Notes under the pieces: generated by a model
The model's input: only the letters and a program-made list of their open reading frames with translations
Told to the model about the DNA's origin: nothing
Database searches by the model: none
Translations under genes and position numbers: made by a program
Part shown: positions 58,001 to 64,000 of the stretch, piece after piece
How positions within the stretch are numbered: position 1 is the first letter of the stretch
Layout: the number at the start of each line of letters is the position of its first letter
DNA from: Clytia hemisphaerica
Lineage: Eukaryota > Cnidaria > Hydrozoa > Leptothecata > Clytiidae
DNA length: 64,000 bases
Direction of reading: 5' to 3'
Assembly: GCA_902728285.1 (NCBI GenBank)
Contig: CACVBU010000824.1
Span: forward strand, 1,374,828 to 1,438,827

Positions 58001-58842
58001 TGTCATGCAGGCGCAATCAATTTAAAAAATAATGAAATAAAAATAGAAAAAAGGAAACAAAATCTACAATACACTGCATTGCCTGAAGACTGCACCAACT
58101 TGAAACACCAAGTAACAATTGTAAGTAGTGTTATAAATTTAGATCATTTATTGAAGCTCAAACAAAAACTTGGTAACGTAAAGGCAGAAGTTTAGATCAT
58201 TATTCACAGTACAAAAGAAGGCTTTTGGCTTTATATTTAGGATGATCGAATGGAAAAGAACACATAGACACAAGTCTAGGCCATTTTTCATGCCCTTTAA
58301 GCGTCCAATTATTGAACACTGCTCCTCTTGAAATTACTAAAATACTGGTAACAAGAGCTTTTTTAGTGGAAACACACTGGAAAAGTGCCCTTTTTGGCCA
58401 CCAAAGGACGCTGCCTTGCCTTTCTAAAATATGGCCTGGAGTCATTTTCAAAACATACCAAATTCTTCTTTTTCCTCTTCATTCATTAAATTCATCAAGG
58501 GATCATGAGAAGTTGTTACAACTGATACTTCATGGACATGAGGTTTATATGATGACTTCAACCGTTGGACAAAGCTCAAATCAGCTGTGGCGTCAGTGAT
58601 ATCTGACCTTTGATCACAACCATTATTCTTCGCGAAGGAGGTAAACTTGTAATTTTCTTCAGTTGTTAAACAAACTGTGTCTTGATCATCAGAATCAACC
58701 TCGCCATCTCGCTGTAGAACAAGCTTGTCTACGTTTGATGACAACAAGAAATCTGTATCATCACTATTAGTGCTAATGTTGTCGGGAAATTCAGAAAGGT
58801 AGGAAAATTCATCCATGATTGTTGTTGTTATTTTTATTATTT
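42918..58842 (-). CDS. Multi-exon coiled-coil protein gene, about 682 residues
   Basis: Seventeen exons in transcription order: 58842-58459 (ATG at 58816), 53895-53849, 53459-53290, 52814-52713, 51981-51766, 51220-51161, 50786-50703, 50291-50199, 48983-48858, 47413-47322, 46948-46888, 46089-46024, 45847-45686, 45069-45013, 44315-44220, 43458-43368 and 43069-42918. All have AG/GT borders and, from 53459 on, consistent phases. One linking microexon between 58459 and 53895 is needed for phase (see 54359-57839). The N-terminus is acidic and Ser/Asp-rich; residues from about 200 on are heptad-rich (SSLDNSLQNEVTFLKDELAN, EENEQLKESLSKKEHLCLQL, KEEEIAELKQQNEFLKNEV), with a Ser/Pro-rich break (SVIKGSSPKSPK, LTCSSSPGDKEQ) near exon 47322-47413. 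A cytoplasmic scaffold or golgin-like role is possible, but I recognise no specific family. The last exon is the least certain. Confidence 0.85.
43522..43766. repeat. G-tract repeat related to the 21447-21768 foldback
   Basis: Runs of up to 14 guanines with GTTTATTTGGAACCTAAGAG at the right end; it is the inverse of 21447-21768 with one terminus eroded. It lies in an intron near the 3' end of the coiled-coil gene, on the strand opposite transcription. Confidence 0.6.
46280..46823. mobile_element. GC-palindrome element with nine NotI sites
   Basis: Terminal inverted repeats TGCGCCTATCTTGCCGCGGC... and ...GCCGCGGCAAGATAGGCGCA (23 bp, perfect) enclose ordinary AT-rich sequence studded with TTAGGCGGCCGCCTAA palindromes. 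GCGGCCGC occurs nine times (46331 to 46788), plus near-matches. It lies in the intron between exons 46888-46948 and 46024-46089 of the coiled-coil gene. No coding capacity and no clear target duplication. Confidence 0.75.
47459..47716. mobile_element. Intronic MITE of the CAC-TTTTTTATAAG family
   Basis: TA|CACTTTTTTTATAAGAAC and GTTCTTCTAAAAAAAAGGTG|TA ends; the interior has GAGGCTCGG and TGAGCCTCAG. The left end lies 45 bp from the acceptor of exon 47322-47413. Confidence 0.75.
48918..49320 (-). repeat. Partial exon triplication (133-134 bp)
   Basis: The 5' half of exon 48858-48983 plus its acceptor and intron flank is repeated at 49052 and 49185, with a further intron-only piece near 49260-49320. 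The extra copies keep the acceptor (CTCTAG) and the reading frame (ITTLRTQLMREVQKNKQLQQ, starting DI instead of EI) but have no donor, because CAAGAC is followed by TCGTGC. They are probably silent, or decoy acceptors. Confidence 0.75.
49985..50060 (-). tRNA. tRNA-like sequence (pseudogene or SINE head)
   Basis: On the minus strand GGAGTGATGGCCAAGTGG starts the head, with A box TGGCCAAGTGG; a B-box-like GGTTCGCGGCTCC follows the CTCAAACC region. The T-loop is degenerate and the 3' part duplicates GCGGCTCCC. This is best read as the head of a tRNA-derived SINE whose body continues to about 49890. It lies in an intron, in the same orientation as the coiled-coil gene. Confidence 0.45.
50520..50583 (-). 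ncRNA. Type I hammerhead ribozyme motif
   Basis: All conserved core parts are present on the minus strand: CTGATGA (50566-50560), stem II GTCC/GGAC with loop CAATAA (50559-50546) and GAAA (50545-50542). Stem III is minimal, with A15.1 pairing to U at 50537 around a UGCA loop, giving a predicted cut after A 50536. Stem I is long: GCAG with CTGC, an internal loop (TAC opposite T), then GGGTGCAG with CTGCCACCC (one bulge). Short stem III with long stem I is the layout known from Penelope-like elements and animal retrozymes. It lies in the intron between exons 50703-50786 and 50199-50291, in the sense direction of the host gene. Confidence 0.85.
50930..51075 (+). repeat. Possible LINE 3' end
   Basis: CCCAAGCCTACGACGTGGG, GGTCGTAAAATACTATC and a terminal ATTATTATAATTATAA tract look like the end of a LINE ORF and its tail. 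Assignment is by general appearance only. Confidence 0.25.
51766..51981 (-). CDS. Largest internal exon of the coiled-coil gene
   Basis: Seventy-two codons, phase 0 on both sides, acceptor TACTAG and donor GAG|GTAGTT. It encodes RTERQISTLQKKLS, EENEQLKESLSKKEHLCLQL and EKSQQIVRMQHQETENRSN, a continuous heptad-like coiled coil. Confidence 0.85.
52019..52259. mobile_element. Intronic MITE of the CAC-TTTTTTATAAG family
   Basis: TA|CGTTTTTTATAAGAACA and TGTTCTTATAAAAAAAACGTG|TA ends. It lies 37 bp upstream of the acceptor of exon 51766-51981. The interior repeats TTAAGAACATT and GGCTCAAAAGGC. Confidence 0.75.
52425..52615. repeat. Inverted relative of the 9360-9552 G-tract repeat
   Basis: GTGCCTAATAAGCG, CATTAATTTTCGAAAATTT and CTGCTGTATTAGCCTCC correspond to the inverse of 9360-9552, with shorter C runs. 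Located in an intron of the coiled-coil gene. Confidence 0.5.
52979..53233. mobile_element. Intronic MITE of the CAC-TTTTTTATAAG family
   Basis: TA|TTTTTTTATAAGAACAATG and GGTTCTTATAAAAAAAGCG|TA ends, with inverted GAGGCTCAAAATCG and CAGGCTCAAAGTGCC inside. It ends 56 bp from the donor of exon 53290-53459. Confidence 0.7.
54359..57839 (-). repeat. 67-bp minisatellite, about 52 copies, each with a microexon-like core
   Basis: The unit starts TACATATCATCAAACCTG and ends TGTTCTGACCCTCTC; the spacing is 67 bp, with scattered 1-5 bp indels mainly around 55430-55620. On the minus strand most units read CTTCTTGCAG, then a 16-nt core (ATATTTCAAGAAACAG), then GTTTGATG, i.e. acceptor, exon, donor. Units with CAGCAAG instead of CTGCAAG lose the acceptor. 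The array fills most of the first coding intron of the coiled-coil gene. One 16-nt core supplies exactly the phase needed to join 58459 to 53895 (GAT ATT TCA AGA AAC AGA, DISRNR). Confidence 0.85.
57842..57858 (-). other. Possible 17-nt microexon at the array border
   Basis: TTTTCAG|AAAAGATGGATGAAAAA|GTGAGA has good splice signals and follows exon 58459 in frame (EKMDEK). Including it would require two (or five, and so on) 16-nt cores from the array to restore phase. It could be an alternative exon or chance. Confidence 0.25.
58459..58842 (-). CDS. First coding exon of the coiled-coil gene
   Basis: ATG at 58816 (MDEFSYLSEFPDN) with 26 nt of 5' untranslated sequence after acceptor TTTTTTTTCAG, so at least one non-coding exon lies upstream. 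It encodes 119 residues rich in Ser, Asp and Glu (NSDDTDFLLSSN, EVDSDDQDTVC) ending MNLMNEEEKEEF, then one G and donor GTATGT. It is probably disordered. The start has no competing upstream in-frame ATG within the exon. Confidence 0.75.
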
Positions 58843-59104
58843 CTGAAAAAAAAATAAAAATAGAAATAAACCTTGGTAGATTTAAGATCAATTTAGATGG
58901 TTTAATCAATAAGAATTAACTTTCTCTCCATAGTCATTATAACTCTTTAAAAATTAAAAAGGCTGTTTCAAAGGCACTTAAACATCAACAAAGTAAAAAA
59001 TAACCAAGATATAGTCTATCCATTATCAAGTGTGGGTTATTTAATGAAACAAAGCAACTGAAAAATAATTAAAACCCTTTTCTACTCACTATATGGAAAA
59101 CAAT
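58843..59104. other. Upstream intron or leader region
   Basis: AT-rich sequence upstream of the first coding exon. It probably contains the 5' leader intron; I cannot place the promoter or first exon. Confidence 0.3.
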
Positions 59105-59628
59105 GAGGTCATGGTGTCGTGGGAAGTGTCGTGATATTATACAAAAAGATAAAGAAAAAATATTGATTTCTTTTTAACATTTAAGTTTGGTCGTTTTTTC
59201 TTCTAGTTGATTATTTACAAGTAAATAAAGGTCGAGTATACATTAGCTTTTATATATACAAATCTAAGAGGATAACCAAAGTAAAAGAAGACAAGTGACA
59301 TGAATTTTGTAGTAAATACCAACACAAATTACACTTTTTGTTGCTAAAATACTTTTATTCAACTGCATTATTTTGCCAACAAAAAAAAGAATTTGAAAGG
59401 CTGGATTGCTTTAATGCAGAATAAAGCTGAATTTGCAAAAAAGAAAAAAAGTACTTAAAAGTAAATGAAGATTAACAATTTGCAAAGATAATGTGTTTTT
59501 AATAATGTAATTACAAAGATAGTGTTAATGTTGCACAAATCTTTAGCTTCCTTGATTTTTACTGTTGTAGTTTAAAAAAAAACAATAGCAAAGACTGACA
59601 TATGCGTATCTAATAATGTTCAAAAGCA

Positions 59629-59769
59629 AGGCTCGAAATAACGATTTCAAGTGGGTCATACAAAATGTCAGATCAAGGTTGCTTTAGCTTGAAAAATATG
59701 ATTTTTAGGTCGGACAAGGAGCAATTTGGGTTGGACAATGTCCGGTGTCTGACCGTTATTTCAAGCCCT
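59629..59769. mobile_element. Short inverted-repeat element (AGGCTCGAAATAACG)
   Basis: AGGCTCGAAATAACG and CGTTATTTCAAGCCCT are inverted ends about 140 bp apart. Inside, TCGGACAAGGAGCAATTTGG precedes GGACAATGTCCGG. It is repeated at 62773-62913 as part of the tandem duplication. It resembles a small MITE. Confidence 0.55.
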
Positions 59770-60239
59770 GGAAAGAGTTAAATTTCTTCCAATTAAAAAT
59801 TACTAACAAGAAACTTTAGTACTTTAGTACTAGGGATTTATGTTAGGAACAGATCATGCTGTTACCCTCTTAAAATGTGCCATAGGTTATAAAAACTTGA
59901 AAAAACATCAATTTTTGGGGTAGGAACCATTTTTGGTTTCCCTACCCGGGTATTTAGGGTCCACCAACTGCTCAAAGGGGCCGCCCTAGGAGTGATTTTT
60001 TTCTTTGTCAAAAGATAGTCATGTGACCCCTCATTGGAAAGAGAATTTTATGCAGATTCCAAAAAAGGTCACAAGTAGTGACAATGAGGTTATAAAAAGT
60101 TATGCTTGCTAAAAAATGATGATTTTGTGATTTTCCCTCTAAAACGCATGTTGAGTATATTAAGCTCTTACAATCATTTCCCTATCCAAATCGTTATACT
60201 TTGATCAATACTTTCAAAAAAATCATACAGAGTTGAGTA

Positions 60240-60740
60240 AATCAGACTTTTTGTCATAGGATAGCAGTATTTTTTCAAGAGCTCAGTAAGTACATACTTA
60301 TGAAGAAAATGATACTCAATAAAAACATGACATTCTTGAGCAAACAAATCCAAATAACTTTAACTTTAAAAAGTTTATAAAACCCTCCAAAGAAGTCAAG
60401 GTAATTAAACTTGAATAGGCTGATAAAGTCAAGGAGCAGAAAACTGAAGCCTTTACCGAAAAAGAAAAGGCAAGATTGAGAGAGCAGTAAAGTCCAAAGA
60501 CTTGTGTTATTGCCTTTTGGCTTGAGGGTATTGGTAATGAGACAAAATGACATTTAGGAGTAGTAGAAAAGGTCCAACCAGTAACAGTTTCATACTGTAC
60601 ATGACACAAACTGATAAAAGCAGACACAACTGGACATTCCCTGAAAAGGTTGAAATAATTAAGACATCTGTGGACCAAGTAATTGCGACTAAAATCAAAG
60701 TCCAATATCTTAGAACTGTGAGGATAAGATGTTGTCAAAA
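60240..60740 (+). pseudogene. Decayed coding sequence, also at 63385-63885
   Basis: One plus-strand frame reads protein-like between stops: LEQTNPNNFNFKKFIKPSK, ADKVKEQKTEAFTEKEKARL and TCVIAFWLEGIGNETK. It has at least five stops, identical in both tandem copies. The opposite strand has a 140-codon frame that looks like its shadow. The family is not recognised. Confidence 0.3.
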
Positions 60741-61425
60741 ATATTTCAATTTATTAGGTTTAAAATCTAATAGCAAAGGAAGTACCCTTCAAACTCTGTA
60801 AAATATCTTTTGGATAGTATAAGGTTTGAGAGGTTGACGGACTTTCTAACTTCGACTGTTCTCGATTAGAGCAACGAAATTTCTTATTTGTCAAATAAGG
60901 AGCCTTTATCCTTGGTTTTATAGTTTTTAAATTTTTAAAATGATCCTGTAGATTCAAAATGTATGATATCAGTAGAAAATAAGCGCTTATGTTTATTTCA
61001 TGTAGGTCTTCCAAAAAATATAATGAAAGTATGAATTAATTGCAAAAGTATGAATTTTTTAAGACATTACACGATTACACTAAAAAAACCTCTTTCAAGA
61101 GCAATGTAATGTACTCTACAACCTTATCACTTAATTTTTGATGCATAGTCATGATGTTTTTCTTAATCTACATTAAATTACCTTTCAAATGAGGGGTAAC
61201 TTGATAGGTTTTTTGATAGGTTTTTGAGAATTCTTTTTTTAGGCAACCTAGCAGTGAGATTCCGAGGTGGGCGTGGCCTTAAAGGCCCCCGTAGGGAAGT
61301 CAAAAAAGGTTTCTACCGAATTTGTTCTACTTTTTCTGAAATTATACATGTTTTAGCACATTTTGAAGGGGTAATCAGTTTATGATTCCAAAAATCCATT
61401 TTTAACATAGATCCCTATTAGTACT

Positions 61426-62136
61426 TTATTTCAAATTAGTGATCTTCTTTATCAGCTGTCTTGGTGTTTCGCAAATTGTTTGTGTTAAGTTTCCATTTAG
61501 TGTGCTATCAACATTGATAGTTTGGCATCCGATATAATTTGCTAACCTCTCTTTCTTTATCATCAGTGATTTGTGTAAATGTACCAGATGATTATTCGCG
61601 GTGTCTATTTGACAGTGCAAGTCTAAAATCTCTTTTTGTGCTTCTCTAAGCTTTTCTAAGTTTTCGTCATTTGTTTCAAGATCTGTGTCATTTTCAACAA
61701 GAGGATGGACATAATTTGATTTCAACTCTCCCCAAGTCTCAAGTTCAGCTTCCAATTCAGGAAGAACTTGTTTCAATTTTGCATCAATTGTTTTTGTTTT
61801 ATTGTTAACAATTTCTTTCACTTCATCGTCGGTTTGCCTATCAATAGGGTTTCTCCCACAAACATAATCTAGTGTGGTCCCTTTATTATCTTTTTTCATA
61901 GAACTAGTTCCTACTTCTGACACTTCCTTTTCAGTTTTGTTTGATGTTGGCACCGAATCATCTTTTGTAATATATTCTATCACTTGTTCCTCAACATTTT
62001 CATCCTTTGCTTCAACATTTTCATCTTTCTGGTCATTAACTGGTAGATCAGCCTTGGTATCAGCTGTTCCAAAATCAGAAAACCGAGGACGTCTGCCACC
62101 TACAAAACTGAACCTGATTTTTCTTTTCCTTGGCAT
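61426..62136 (-). CDS. 237-residue coiled-coil protein of unknown family
   Basis: Intronless frame from ATG 62134-62136 (MPRKRKIRFSFVGGRRPRFS) to TAA 61426; an earlier in-frame ATG at 62188 is preceded by sequence without coding character. It has a basic N-terminus with PRKRK (nuclear-signal-like), an acidic middle with a DENVEAKDENVEE repeat, then helical segments (IDAKLKQVLPELEAELETWG and NLEKLREAQKEILDLHCQ) and a conserved-looking end, ETPRQLIKKITNLK. Architecture would suit a nuclear or chromosome-associated adaptor, but that is inference. It sits inside the first unit of the 3,145-bp tandem duplication, so a second copy is expected just beyond the window. Confidence 0.7.
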   Translation of the reverse strand: MPRKRKIRFSFVGGRRPRFSDFGTADTKADLPVNDQKDENVEAKDENVEEQVIEYITKDDSVPTSNKTEKEVSEVGTSSMKKDNKGTTLDYVCGRNPIDRQTDDEVKEIVNNKTKTIDAKLKQVLPELEAELETWGELKSNYVHPLVENDTDLETNDENLEKLREAQKEILDLHCQIDTANNHLVHLHKSLMIKKERLANYIGCQTINVDSTLNGNLTQTICETPRQLIKKITNLK

Positions 62137-62772
62137 GTTGACTTTAAAGAAAAGTAAATAAGTAATAACTTGCATCAGTGCCAGTGGCAACTAATTTGAA
62201 GATCAATTTCCCAAGAAAAAGATCTACGGGGGAGACGGAATCCACCTATGAGGTCATGGTGTCGTGGGAAGTGTCGTGATATTATACAAAAAGATAAAGA
62301 AAAAATATTGATTTGTTTTAACATTTAAGTTTGGTCGTTTTTTCTTCTAGTTGATTATTTACAAGTAAATAAAGGTCGAGTATACATTAGCTTTTATATA
62401 TACAAATCTAAGAGGATAACCAAAGTAAAAGAAGACAAGTGACATAAATTTTGTAGTAAATACCAACACAAATTACACTTTTTGTTGCTAAAATACTTTT
62501 ATTCAACTGCATTTTTTTGCCAACAAAAAAAAGAATTTGAAAGGCTGGATTGCTTTAATGCAGAATAAAGCTGAATTTGCAAAAAAGAAAAAAAGTACTT
62601 AAAAGTAAATGAAGATTAACAATTTGCAAAGATAATGTGTTTTTAATAATGTAATTACAAAGATAGTGTTAATGTTGCACAAATCTTTAGCTTCCTTGAT
62701 TTTTACTGTTGTAGTTTAAAAAAAAACAATAGCAAAGACTGACATATGCGTATCTAATAATGTTCAAAAGCA

Positions 62773-62913
62773 AGGCTCGAAATAACGATTTCAAGTGGGT
62801 CATACAAAATGTCAGATCAAGGTTGCTTTAGCTTGAAAAATATGATTTTTAGGTCGGACAAGGAGCAATTTGGGTTGGACAATGTCCGGTGTCTGACCGT
62901 TATTTCAAGCCCT
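62773..62913. mobile_element. Second copy of the AGGCTCGAAATAACG element
   Basis: Duplicate of 59629-59769 with the same inverted ends, carried by the tandem duplication. Confidence 0.55.
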
Positions 62914-64000
62914 GGAAAGAGTTAAATTTCTTCCAATTAAAAATTACTAACAAGAAACTTTAGTACTTTAGTACTAGGGATTTATGTTAGGAACAGATCA
63001 TGCTGTTACCCTCTTAAAATGTGCCATAGGTTATAAAAACTTGAAAAAACATCAATTTTTGGGGTAGGAACCATTTTTGGTTTCCCTACCCGGGTATTTA
63101 GGGTCCACCAACTGCTCAAAGGGGCCGCCCTAGGAGTGATTTTTTTCTTTGTCAAAAGATAGTCATGTGACCCCTCATTGGAAAGAGAATTTTATGCAGA
63201 TTCCAAAAAAGGTCACAAGTAGTGACAATGAGGTTATAAAAAGTTATGCTTGCTAAAAAATGATGATTTTGTGATTTTCCCTCTAAAAACGCATGTTGAG
63301 TATATTAAGCTCTTACAATCATTTCCCTATCCAAATCGTTATACTTTGATCAATACTTTCAAAAAAATCATACAGAGTTGAGTAAATCAGACTTTTTGTC
63401 ATAGGATAGCAGTATTTTTTCAAGAGCTCAGTAAGTACACACTTATGAAGAAAATGATACTCAATAAAAACATGACATTCTTGAGCAAACAAATCCAAAT
63501 AACTTTAACTTTAAAAAGTTTATAAAACCCTCCAAAGAAGTCAAGGTAATTAAACTTGAATAGGCTGATAAAGTCAAGGAGCAGAAAACTGAAGCCTTTA
63601 CCGAAAAAGAAAAGGCAAGATTGAGAGAGCAGTAAAGTCCAAAGACTTGTGTTATTGCCTTTTGGCTTGAGGGTATTGGTAATGAGACAAAATGACATTT
63701 AGGAGTAGTAGAAAAGGTCCAACCAGTAACAGTTTCATACTGTACATGACACGAACTGATAAAAGCAGACACAACTGGACATTCCCTGAAAAGGTTGAAA
63801 TAATTAAGACATCTGTGGACCAAGTAATTGCGACTAAAATCAAAGTCCAATATCTTGGAACTGTGAGGATAAGATGTTGTCAAAAATATTTCAATTTATT
63901 AGGTTTAAAATCTAATAGCAAAGGAAGTACCCTTCAAACTCTGTAAAATATCTTTTGGATAGTATAAGGTTTGAGAGGTTGACGGACTTTCTAACTTCGA

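Larger units (their letters stand above)
59105..64000. repeat. Tandem duplication with 3,145-bp period
   Basis: GAGGTCATGGTGTCGTGGGA occurs at 59105 and 62250, and everything from each start to 60855 and 64000 matches with only a handful of substitutions and single-base indels. The unit is 59105-62249 and includes the gene at 61426-62136. The second unit is cut by the window end before its gene copy. Confidence 0.9.

Noticed and set aside
60316-60738. 140-residue minus-strand frame, also at 63461-63883
   Set aside because: Low-complexity hydrophobic reading with no domain; the opposite strand looks more like an old coding sequence.

Overview
The window looks like AT-rich nuclear DNA of an invertebrate animal, probably marine. 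It has spliceosomal introns with GT-AG ends, many short inverted-repeat DNA elements (TTAA, TA, 7-bp and 8-bp target duplications), tRNA-derived SINE-like sequences, tandem repeats and a hammerhead ribozyme. I could not resolve the phylum. There are no operons and no CRISPR, plasmid or phage features.

Left part (1-31 kb): tandemly multiplied pieces of one modular gene family that I do not recognise. Four exon types recur. E1 (MVSRAQLERSI-HHRR), E2 (ESIRKDR-IVNLRK) and E3 (a Gln-rich coiled coil starting TRDQQRDEINRLEQ) are followed by E4 (GVFHE-PVEDCPFAPPMGN, then Val-Ala and Pro-Gln-His repeats). Splice phases fit E1>E2>E3>E4 exactly. The best complete set is 23002-25046. A shorter set lies at 21241-22836, and 1,954-bp tandem duplications follow to about 29 kb. 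Many copies are broken by stops, frameshifts or lost splice donors. A composite repeat (R1) and transposon insertions are interleaved with them. A separate lysine-rich reading frame with one internal TGA lies at 3939-4652.

Two diverged copies of a roughly 4.5-kb segment (about 8.6-13.1 kb and 31.2-35.9 kb) carry candidate exons, and they show the empty site for several transposons present in only one copy. From 13 to 19 kb and 36 to 43 kb the sequence is mostly nested inverted-repeat elements, a tRNA-derived SINE and two tandem arrays (183-bp and 484-bp units).

Right part (42.9-58.8 kb, minus strand): the best-supported gene, at least 17 exons encoding a coiled-coil protein of about 680 residues that I cannot name. 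Its introns hold a GC-rich element with nine NotI sites, several related MITEs, a tRNA-like sequence, a sense-oriented type I hammerhead ribozyme (50520-50583) and a minisatellite of about 52 copies of 67 bp. Each minisatellite unit resembles a 16-nt microexon with splice sites.

Right end (59.1-64 kb): a recent tandem duplication with a 3,145-bp period. The first unit contains an intact minus-strand gene for a 237-residue basic/acidic coiled-coil protein (61426-62136). The second unit runs off the window before reaching its copy of that gene.
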